From Candidatus Uhrbacteria bacterium (GTDB lineage: Bacteria; Patescibacteriota; Patescibacteriia; UBA9934; UBA10169): a stretch of 15,606 nucleotides of DNA. Shown piece by piece: positions 7,515-13,663 of the stretch. The stretch lies in assembly GCA_003505155.1 (NCBI GenBank), contig DNYJ01000038.1, positions 105,668 to 121,273 on the forward strand. Reading direction: 5' to 3'. The notes under the pieces were generated by a model. The model had not been told where the DNA came from. It saw only the letters and a program-made list of their open reading frames with translations, and searched no databases. The position numbers and the translations under genes were made by a program. Numbering within the stretch: the first letter of the stretch is position 1; each line of letters starts with the position of its first letter.

Positions 7515-7808
7515 ATGCCTATAAACAACATTATCCGTCTTTCTGTTTCCGAAGCGGCTCGGCTCTTTGGCGTGAGTCAACGCACCATTCGACGTGCAAT
7601 CGCCGCAGGAAGCATCACTTATGTAGTCGTTCAAGGACGCTACAAAATTAATTTCGAGTCGCTTCTGAAATGGTCGCAGGAGACAACCACCGTCAAGAAT
7701 AAAATGAACAAAACCGGACTTGGACAGTATGTAGGGCAATGGAACATCAAGAACAAACTCTATTCCCCGAACCGCAAGTCCCTCGACGACGAACCCAAAA
7801 CCGTGTGA
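7515..7808 (+). CDS. Small helix-turn-helix DNA-binding protein (MerR/excisionase-like)
   Basis: 97 residues. The ATG at 7515 was chosen because the in-frame TTG at 7479 lies inside the predicted promoter. Residues 7-53 match the compact excisionase/MerR-type winged helix: IRLSVSEAARLFGVSQRTIRRAI is the HTH and GSITYVVVQGRYKINFESLLKW the wing and following strand. The tail (54-97) is Lys/Asn-rich and shows no domain. It is the first gene of the plus-strand operon and its TGA overlaps the GTG start of the glycosidase (GTGA). A role as local regulator of the operon, or of the divergent sigma-factor unit, is likely by position. This helix type is also used for phage or plasmid excision, but no integrase is nearby. 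Confidence 0.8.
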   Translation: MPINNIIRLSVSEAARLFGVSQRTIRRAIAAGSITYVVVQGRYKINFESLLKWSQETTTVKNKMNKTGLGQYVGQWNIKNKLYSPNRKSLDDEPKTV

Positions 7809-9817
7809 GACGATTAAGCCTTTTCCTTCTTTCTCTCATTGTGATGACGGCCGGTATGTGGAATGCCTCGGCCGCCACGAAGACGGATCCGGACAAGTCG
7901 GTGCGGATTGCCAATTATTTTTTGCTTTCCGGCACGACACTTGAGACGGAAAGCGCTCTTGCTATTCTACCAAAATTCGATCTTCTCATCCTCCCCGTGG
8001 AAGCGCAGGCGTATAACCGTGCCTTTTTTGAACACGCTCGGCGCGTCAACCCCGACATCATCATCTTGGCTTATGTCGTCTCGACAAGCTGGAATAATCT
8101 CTATTGGAACGACCCCATCCACACACAGATGCTCCGCGGCATTCAAAACGATTGGTGGCTCACCGACGGATTTGGTAACCGCACTTCCAACTGGCCCGGG
8201 CTGACGCTTCTCAACTTGAACAGCCCGTGGACGGACTATCTTGCGCAATTCGTCGCGGACAATATTCTCGCAAACGGACTTTGGGACGGCATCATGTATG
8301 ACGACGTCGGCGAAGGGATCAGTTACATCGGCAACGTGGACGTTGACCGCAACGGCTCGCCCGATTCCGCATCATCCGCCGATGCTCTCTGGCGCACTGG
8401 CTACGTCAACCTCGTCTCCAAAACGCGCGCTCGCGCGGGCTCAAACCCCATCATCATCACGAACGGTTCCTCGCGTTCCGAGCTGAAGCCCTACGTAAAC
8501 GGCCGCATGTTCGAAGCGTTCCCCACCCCGTGGGAAGGCAACTGGACGACGGTGACCGGCCGATATTTGAATGACGAAAAAACCGTCGGAAACCCTTCGA
8601 TCCAAGTCATCAACGGCGGCACAGACAACACTGGAGCGCAAAACAACTATGCCAAGATGCGATTCGGCCTCACCTCGACGCTTCTGGGCGGCGGCTACTT
8701 CGGTTTCGACTACGGCACGACGCGTCATAACGACCTTTGGTATTACGATGAATATGACGCACAAATCGGCACGCCCGTCGGCAGTCCGGTGAACGTCCTC
8801 AACCCAGCCAACAAGACGCTCGCTCCAAGCGTCTGGCAACGCGATTTCAGCGGAGGCAAGGTCATCGTCAACGCGACCAGCGAACCTCAACGTATCCAAC
8901 TCGGCGGAGAATACGAGCACCTTCGCGGAAGCCAAGACGCGGCGGTAAACAGCGGACGCATCGTTTCAAGCGTACGCATGAATCCGCAGGACGGCGTGAT
9001 GCTTCTTCGACGCACCGAGCGTATTCACGACGCGGCGTTCGTGAACGGAGCGTTCGTCCGCATCTTCGACGAAGAGGGCGCCGTGAAACGCACCGGATTT
9101 TTCTCGTTCGAGGCGCTCGCGCAAGGCGGACAAAACGTGATGCTCTACGACATTGATCTCGACGGACGGCGCGAATGGATCGTCGCCGGAGATTCTCGAG
9201 TTGATCTCTACGATGACGATGGACGGCTCTCCAAGAGCTTTTATCCTTATACGGAAAGCTATAGCCTCGGCGTCAACATCGCTGTGGGCGACCTCGAAAA
9301 CGACGGATCGGTTGAAATCGTCACCGGCACGGAGAACGGCGGAGGCCCGCAGTTGCGTATCTTCAACAAAGACGGCAATCTCATTCATCCGGGCTTCTTT
9401 GCCTACGACACGAAGTTCCGCGGCGGCGTGAACGTGGCCATCGGCGACTTAAATGGCGATAACGTAAACGAGATCATTGCCGGAGCGGGCGTTGGCGGAG
9501 GACCGCATGTACGCGTCTTCAACAAAGACGGCCGCGTCATTAACCCTGGATTCTTCGCCTATGATCCGGCCTTCCGAAGCGGTGTGAACGTGGCCGTCGG
9601 CGATGTGGATGGAGACGGGATTGATGATATCATTACGGGACCAGGACGCGGAGGAATCCCTGAAATGAAAATCTTCGACCGTAACGGAAACCGCAAAGCT
9701 TCATGGATCGCTTTCGATCGAAGCGACCGCAATGGCGTGGAGGTACTCGCGACCGATTTCGACCTCGACGGCAAAGCGGAACCCATAGGTATGAGTCTCC
9801 AACCCTTCGGATTGTAA
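7805..9817 (+). CDS. Secreted GHL15-like putative glycoside hydrolase fused to FG-GAP/VCBS-type repeats
   Basis: 670 residues from GTG 7805, chosen because it begins a textbook signal peptide (RRLSLFLLSLIVMTAG, cleavage near WNASA) and overlaps the HTH stop by 4 nt. An upstream ATG at 7739 would add 22 polar residues and overlap the HTH gene by 70 nt. Numbering from that ATG: residues 54-355 form a TIM-barrel-like domain resembling hypothetical glycosyl hydrolase family 15 (RIANYFLLSG, PDIIILAYVVS, LLNLNSPWTDYL, LWDGIMYDDVG, FEAFPTPWEG, YFGFDYGT). D188, D189 and E259 are possible catalytic acids. Residues 356-425 look like a small beta domain. Residues 430-692 hold five FG-GAP-type blades with DxDxDG Ca2+ loops (DIDLDGRREWIVAG, DLENDGSVEIVTG, DLNGDNVNEIIAG, DVDGDGIDDIITG, DFDLDGKAEPIGM). 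Likely role: cutting or binding an extracellular polysaccharide; substrate unknown. Confidence 0.8.
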   Translation: MRRLSLFLLSLIVMTAGMWNASAATKTDPDKSVRIANYFLLSGTTLETESALAILPKFDLLILPVEAQAYNRAFFEHARRVNPDIIILAYVVSTSWNNLYWNDPIHTQMLRGIQNDWWLTDGFGNRTSNWPGLTLLNLNSPWTDYLAQFVADNILANGLWDGIMYDDVGEGISYIGNVDVDRNGSPDSASSADALWRTGYVNLVSKTRARAGSNPIIITNGSSRSELKPYVNGRMFEAFPTPWEGNWTTVTGRYLNDEKTVGNPSIQVINGGTDNTGAQNNYAKMRFGLTSTLLGGGYFGFDYGTTRHNDLWYYDEYDAQIGTPVGSPVNVLNPANKTLAPSVWQRDFSGGKVIVNATSEPQRIQLGGEYEHLRGSQDAAVNSGRIVSSVRMNPQDGVMLLRRTERIHDAAFVNGAFVRIFDEEGAVKRTGFFSFEALAQGGQNVMLYDIDLDGRREWIVAGDSRVDLYDDDGRLSKSFYPYTESYSLGVNIAVGDLENDGSVEIVTGTENGGGPQLRIFNKDGNLIHPGFFAYDTKFRGGVNVAIGDLNGDNVNEIIAGAGVGGGPHVRVFNKDGRVINPGFFAYDPAFRSGVNVAVGDVDGDGIDDIITGPGRGGIPEMKIFDRNGNRKASWIAFDRSDRNGVEVLATDFDLDGKAEPIGMSLQPFGL

Positions 9818-9823
9818 TCATGT

Positions 9824-11662
9824 ATGCACCTACGACGAAAAACCCTTCACATGGCTGGGCATCCGGGACGCTTTATCGTGGAGCCGCTCCGCCGACACTA
9901 CCGCGCACGCTATCATAAACGGCACGACTATCCGCGGCTCATTTTCACGCTCGACATCCTCCTCGTTGGAGTTCTTGCGGGGTTTGCCATCGCTCTTGCC
10001 GCGTTTCTCTTTTTCAACCGCAATGCCATCGCGCGGCAAATTGATTTTTCGGCAACCGTCGCGCCGACGATCGTGAGTTCCGGCGCTCCCTCGACGCTCG
10101 TTTTTACCTGGCATAATACATCCACAGAGAAACTCCGCGACGTCGTTCTCGATCTCTCCTACCCCGACCATTTTCTCCTGCAAGAAATCGTCTACTTGGA
10201 CGAACATGTCGAATCCCTGCCTACAGGACAGGCAGGCGGACGCATCGTACTGGGCGTCATCCCGCCAGACGGCATGGGGTCATTGAAAGTGCGCGGCGTA
10301 ATGTTCGGCAACGTTGGAGGGACACAAACGTTTGGATCCACGCTCGAGTTCCGTTATGGCAACAAGCGCAACCGTCAAGGGGTGAAGGAAACCACTCACA
10401 CGTTTGAACCAACGGCCTCCGCGCTCGCCATTGATGCCGTCATCGCGGATACCCTCATTTCCGAACAGCTAGCGCGAGGAACGATCCGCCTCACGAACAC
10501 GGGACCAATTGATTTTGGCGCGATTACAATCATCCCCGCCGAGTCGGTCTTCGACTTTTCCATCGTCTCCGGCAACTCCGTGCGGTTGGAAAACGGCTCT
10601 TGGATCATCCCCCAATTGCCCTCCGGAGCTTCCGTTGACCTCGCCTTTGATGGCCGCACGCCGAAGACGGAAAAGGAGATCGAGACTGACTGGAGCTTTT
10701 CGGCAAGTTTTACATTCGACGAATCGGTGTATTTCCAAGGAAAGACGGTGCAGACTTTCACCCTCATTCCTTCCCCGTTGGTCTTGGAAGATATCATAGA
10801 CACGCCCATTCTTACGCCTGGAGGAACGCTGTCCGTTTCGGGAAATTTCCGCAATATTTCCGACGAGCCGCTTTCAAATCTTGTCTTTTTCCTTGAAGGA
10901 GATTCGCCGTTCCTTGCGCGACGCGACGGAAAAGGAAGCGTGTATGACACGCGAGAACATCGCTGGGAGGCCGTGCAAGCCGAGGACGCGCTTGACCCGG
11001 GAGAAGAAGGGTCGTTCCGATTCGATGTGCCGGTGCGTACCAGTGTCTCGCAAAGCGCAACGAGCCAGTACGAAAACTTTTCCGCGCGCATCAATCTCGG
11101 CGCCGAATTCAAACTTCCTTCAATCGATGCCGGCGCTTCCGTCCGCACGGCGCCCGTCGCGCTTCCCATCACGTCTCCAATACGCGTTTCATCCTTCGGA
11201 CGTTACAGCACGCTTCAAGGAGATCAAATCGGCCGAGGCTCCTTGCCGCCGGTCGTCGGAGAAGAAACCAAGTACTGGATATTCTGGAATATCTCCGGCA
11301 CGACGAACACGCTCAAGAATGTTGAGATCACCGCCGTGTTTCCACCAAACGTACGTGCCGGAGACAAGCAATCCGTGTCCACGGGACGCATGGCGCAGTT
11401 CGACAACGGAATGGTTTCCTGGACCATTGACGAGCTCCCGCCGACTTTTGCGCCGGGATCAAAGACCGTCGGCATCGCGTTTGAAGTCGCCGTGGTTCCT
11501 TCGGCAGATCAAGCGGGACAGATGCTCGCCCTGCTCGATCACGTGCGTCTCACCGCCGTGGATGCCTTCACGGGAGAACTCATTCAAGCCTACGGCGCGC
11601 GCATCACAACCGACCTGCCGAACGACGCGATGGCATCAGGTCTCGACCGAGTCATAAATTAG
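9824..11662 (+). CDS. Membrane-anchored envelope protein with several Ig/DUF11-like domains
   Basis: 612 residues; no named family recognised. The N-terminus is strongly basic (RRHYRARYHKRHDYP), then residues 42-64 form a TM helix (TLDILLVGVLAGFAIALAAFLFF), giving an inside-out anchor with about 545 residues outside. The outer part reads as roughly four beta-sandwich domains (75-195, 198-315, 318-450, 455-597) with DUF11/CARDB-like strands (STLVFTWHNTSTEKLRDVVLDL; TLSVSGNFRNISDEPLSNLVFFL; KYWIFWNISGTTNTLKNVEITAVFPPNV). Residues 132-139 (LPTGQAGG) come from a small palindromic insertion. A second start at M10 (9851) is possible. The ATG is 6 nt after the glycosidase stop, so they form one operon. 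The C-terminus (PNDAMASGLDRVIN) is probably altered by the neighbouring transposon: a second copy of this end, PDDAMASGLGRVEAL plus stop, lies beyond the element. Structural or carbohydrate-binding partner is a guess. Confidence 0.7.
   Translation: MHLRRKTLHMAGHPGRFIVEPLRRHYRARYHKRHDYPRLIFTLDILLVGVLAGFAIALAAFLFFNRNAIARQIDFSATVAPTIVSSGAPSTLVFTWHNTSTEKLRDVVLDLSYPDHFLLQEIVYLDEHVESLPTGQAGGRIVLGVIPPDGMGSLKVRGVMFGNVGGTQTFGSTLEFRYGNKRNRQGVKETTHTFEPTASALAIDAVIADTLISEQLARGTIRLTNTGPIDFGAITIIPAESVFDFSIVSGNSVRLENGSWIIPQLPSGASVDLAFDGRTPKTEKEIETDWSFSASFTFDESVYFQGKTVQTFTLIPSPLVLEDIIDTPILTPGGTLSVSGNFRNISDEPLSNLVFFLEGDSPFLARRDGKGSVYDTREHRWEAVQAEDALDPGEEGSFRFDVPVRTSVSQSATSQYENFSARINLGAEFKLPSIDAGASVRTAPVALPITSPIRVSSFGRYSTLQGDQIGRGSLPPVVGEETKYWIFWNISGTTNTLKNVEITAVFPPNVRAGDKQSVSTGRMAQFDNGMVSWTIDELPPTFAPGSKTVGIAFEVAVVPSADQAGQMLALLDHVRLTAVDAFTGELIQAYGARITTDLPNDAMASGLDRVIN
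10216..10236. repeat. Short REP-like palindrome inserted in a coding sequence
   Basis: CCTGCCT-ACAGGAC-AGGCAGG, a perfect 7-bp stem with a 7-nt loop. In frame it encodes most of LPTGQAGG at residues 132-139 of the envelope protein, between two predicted strands, where a loop would tolerate extra residues. From memory the same peptide recurs in unrelated CPR proteins, suggesting a spreading micro-element; that recall needs a search. Confidence 0.5.
11616..11652 (+). repeat. 37-bp direct repeat, left copy (3' end of the envelope-protein gene)
   Basis: Matches 12601-12637 at 34 of 37 positions (differences at 11621, 11645 and 11649; constant offset 985). It encodes the envelope protein's PNDAMASGLDRV tail. 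The shared core is CGACGCGATGGCATCAGG. Confidence 0.85.
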
Positions 11663-12601
11663 TAAACTGGGGTCAGGTCCGGACAACGGACTTTTATGCT
11701 ATGATACCCATCTATGGCACGACCTCTTCGCGTTGAGTTCAACGGAGCTCTCTATCACGTTACCGCTCGTGGCAATGCTCGTCAGAAGATCTTCTTCAAC
11801 GATGGCGATCGCAGAGCTTTTCTCAAAAACCTCGCCTATTGCCTCACCCTCCACAACGTCATCCTCCACGCCTACTGCCTCATGGGCAACCATTACCACC
11901 TCTTCGTCGAGACGCCCGACGGCAACCTCTCTGATTTCATGCGCGACGTGAACGGTAACTACTCTCAATGGTTCAATTTTGTCCACAAGCGTGTTGGCCA
12001 CCTCTTTCAGGGACGCTACAAAGCCTTCGTCATCGATGGAGATTCTTACCTCTTCGAGATCGCTCGTTATATCGTCTTGAACCCTGTCCGAGCCGGACTC
12101 GTTGCACACCCCCGAGACTGGAAGTGGAGCAGTTACAACGCCACCGCTGGACACATCAAGACTCCCGACTGGCTCACCGCCGACTGGATCTTGGCCACCT
12201 TCTCCAAGAATCGTAAGGAAGCCCAACGACAATATCGCCTCCATGTGAAGGAGGGGATCAATGGAGACTCCCCCTTCGACAACATTCGAGAAGGTGTCAT
12301 CCTTGGAGATCAACAGTTCATTGACTGGATTTGGTCAACACAGACAAACGGCTCGGAAGAGATCAAAGAGATTCCTCGCGCAGAAAGGATCGTGGGGAGA
12401 CCTTCGCTTGAGACGTTGTTTGAGGACACGCGAAACAAGGCGGAACGCAACGCGGCGATCTGCATTGCGAGAAAACGATGCGGGTACGCTCTTTCCGATA
12501 TCGCAAGGCATCTTCGTGTTGACGCTTCGACGGTTGGAAAGATTGCGAGGGGGAAGTATCATGAGAAAAAGTCCGTTGTCCGGACGTGACCCCAATTTAT
12601 T
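11661..12601 (+). mobile_element. RAYT (REP-associated tyrosine transposase) element with inverted ends
   Basis: A 941-bp unit with one transposase gene bounded by 35-bp inverted ends: 11661-11695 and 12567-12601, which pair with three mismatches. The outer part contains TGGGGTCA and the inner part GTCCGGACAACGGACTTTT. Each end can fold on itself (GTCCG-GACAA-CGGAC), as expected of REP ends acted on by HUH single-strand transposases. The left end overlaps the envelope-protein stop codon; the right end encodes the transposase's last residues and stop. A 37-bp direct repeat flanks it. The outer limits are judged from sequence pairing only. Confidence 0.8.
11714..12589 (+). CDS. REP-associated tyrosine transposase (Y1_Tnp/HUH family)
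   Basis: 291 residues. The N-terminal Y1 domain opens with the RAYT signature MARPLRVEFNGALYHVTARGN. The HUH motif is H60-Y61-H62 in MGNHYHLFVETPDG, and the catalytic tyrosine is most likely Y83 in NGNYSQWFN. RVGHLFQGRYKA (residues 93-104) and YIVLNPVRAGLV (119-130) are further conserved RAYT blocks. Residues about 245-280 form a C-terminal helix-turn-helix (CGYALSDIARHLRVDASTVGKIARGK), resembling the DnaA-like tail of longer RAYTs. All expected motifs are intact and there is no frameshift, so it may be active. The last residues (SVVRT, stop) are encoded by the element's right end. It would nick and join single-stranded REP hairpins, and could mobilise the 13601-13663 palindrome, whose ends resemble its own. 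A -10-like TATGAT lies at 11700, but no matching -35 is seen. Confidence 0.93.
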   Translation: MARPLRVEFNGALYHVTARGNARQKIFFNDGDRRAFLKNLAYCLTLHNVILHAYCLMGNHYHLFVETPDGNLSDFMRDVNGNYSQWFNFVHKRVGHLFQGRYKAFVIDGDSYLFEIARYIVLNPVRAGLVAHPRDWKWSSYNATAGHIKTPDWLTADWILATFSKNRKEAQRQYRLHVKEGINGDSPFDNIREGVILGDQQFIDWIWSTQTNGSEEIKEIPRAERIVGRPSLETLFEDTRNKAERNAAICIARKRCGYALSDIARHLRVDASTVGKIARGKYHEKKSVVRT

Positions 12602-12637
12602 GCCGGACGACGCGATGGCATCAGGTCTCGGCCGCGT
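12601..12637 (+). repeat. 37-bp direct repeat, right copy (relict 3' end of the envelope-protein gene)
   Basis: Begins where the transposon's right end stops. Continued in frame to 12650 it encodes PDDAMASGLGRVEAL plus TAA, a complete alternative C-terminus for the envelope-protein gene. That TAA overlaps the stop region of the convergent ATP-grasp gene, suggesting this was the gene's original end. Confidence 0.8.
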
Positions 12638-12644
12638 TGAGGCT

Positions 12645-13532
12645 TTATAACAACCCGTCCCAGTATGCTCCAGCGATGTCACGGGGAGTTCCTTCGTCGG
12701 GGTAAAGATGCATTTCAAAATTCGGGAAACTGTTGAGCTCGATCACCTTCAGCTCGACCTCGTTCCACGCCCGTGAAGGATCCGTCGTGATGAAATCAAT
12801 GCCCAAAATCGCTCCGCCAACCAATAACGCCGTGCGCTCGAAGAGCTCGCGGTTTTTTGAATGAAGTTCGTCGGTTACGTCCACCATGCGCGCTCCGTCC
12901 GCCATCACTACCTTCCGTCCTTGCTCCACAGGATCGCGCCGAACAACCCCAACGAGTTGACCATGCACGGTCGTCGCACGAAACACGTCGCCTTCGATAA
13001 AACGCTCGACGATGACGCTGGGACAAACCTGCTTCACAACGCGCACAGCTTCATGGAGGTCGTCGGGTTTGATCATGACGTGCTTGGAGAGCGATCCGTC
13101 GCGCGCCTTGATGACGCAGGGCGAGAGCGATCGAGCACGGTTTCGGGCGCGGAACGCCGTCCAGCACGCTCCACCGTCGGGCACGGGAATACCCTCCTCT
13201 CGAAGGAGACAGCCCATCGCCGCCTTGTCATTAATCGCCGGATGAAATGGAGAAACCGAGGAGGTTGTATGCAGGAGTTCATCAGTAACTATCCATCGGC
13301 CGCGGAGAAAGACGCGATGCGTTGTTGTCGGCAGACCGAAGAAAAACAGCCGCTCAAAGGGGACGGATCGAGCTTCTGCGGCGCGCCACAACTCCCGCCG
13401 CTTGCCCTCGTAGACATTCGAGGAAACGCTTTGCCATCGCGCCAGATGCAGAAAAATCAAGAGCCGGATGAACCCGCACCAGAGTGTCTCTTCAAAAACA
13501 TGGGGAACGGCATGAGCCACCGGTCGCAACAT
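12645..13532 (-). CDS. ATP-grasp family ligase (RimK/cyanophycin-synthetase-like)
   Basis: 295 residues from ATG 13532, the first in-frame ATG after the palindrome at 13601-13663. The open frame runs on to 13844, but that part is antisense to the glycosyltransferase and crosses the palindrome; a TTG at 13544 is an alternative. ATP-grasp landmarks: DKAAMGCLLREEGIPVP (102-118), PCVIKARDG with the ATP-binding Lys (138-146), VIVERFIEGDVFRATTV (173-189) with the adenine-binding acidic loop, GIDFITTD (244-251) and VIELNSFPNF (263-272), whose Glu and Asn hold Mg2+. Such enzymes join a carboxylate to an amine or peptide through an acyl phosphate. In this place, after O-antigen ligase-like and glycosyltransferase genes, it may add an amino acid or peptide to a glycan or make a surface polymer; the substrate is unknown. 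About 100 N-terminal residues match no domain I recognise. Its stop is convergent with the plus-strand relict tail. Confidence 0.8.
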   Translation of the reverse strand: MLRPVAHAVPHVFEETLWCGFIRLLIFLHLARWQSVSSNVYEGKRRELWRAAEARSVPFERLFFFGLPTTTHRVFLRGRWIVTDELLHTTSSVSPFHPAINDKAAMGCLLREEGIPVPDGGACWTAFRARNRARSLSPCVIKARDGSLSKHVMIKPDDLHEAVRVVKQVCPSVIVERFIEGDVFRATTVHGQLVGVVRRDPVEQGRKVVMADGARMVDVTDELHSKNRELFERTALLVGGAILGIDFITTDPSRAWNEVELKVIELNSFPNFEMHLYPDEGTPRDIAGAYWDGLL

Positions 13533-13600
13533 CCATTCAACCAAAAAACCAACGCGATCAGCAACGTGCGTCGGCCGATACGGATGGCAAAATTCGCATA

Positions 13601-13663
13601 TGGGGTCAGGTCGGATTATGGACTTTTTAAAATTAAAAAAGTCCATAATCCGACCTGACCCCA
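13601..13663. mobile_element. 63-bp perfect palindromic REP/MITE related to the RAYT ends
   Basis: Arms 13601-13628 and 13636-13663 are perfect 28-bp inverted repeats with a 7-nt AAAATTA spacer. Each arm starts TGGGGTCAGGTC and ends GGACTTTTT, as do the RAYT ends; the middle differs (GGATTAT against CGGACAAC). No target duplication is visible, fitting HUH-type insertion. It lies between the glycosyltransferase and ATP-grasp genes and supplies the glycosyltransferase's last nine residues and TAA. Confidence 0.85.

Noticed and set aside
10216..10240. LPTGQ as a sortase signal.
   Set aside because: It is not LPxTG, lies in the middle of the protein and is not followed by a hydrophobic helix and basic tail.
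10275..10289. TGGGGTCATTGAAAG as another REP copy.
   Set aside because: Only the first eight bases match, there is no partner arm, and it fits normal coding sequence (MGSLK).
11616..12637. 37-bp direct repeats as attL/attR of an integrated element.
   Set aside because: There is no tyrosine or serine integrase, and the sequence between is a single HUH-type transposon with its own ends.
12861..13658. Plus-strand open frame of 265 codons across the ATP-grasp gene and palindrome.
   Set aside because: It is antisense to a gene with clear ATP-grasp motifs and shows no recognisable domain.
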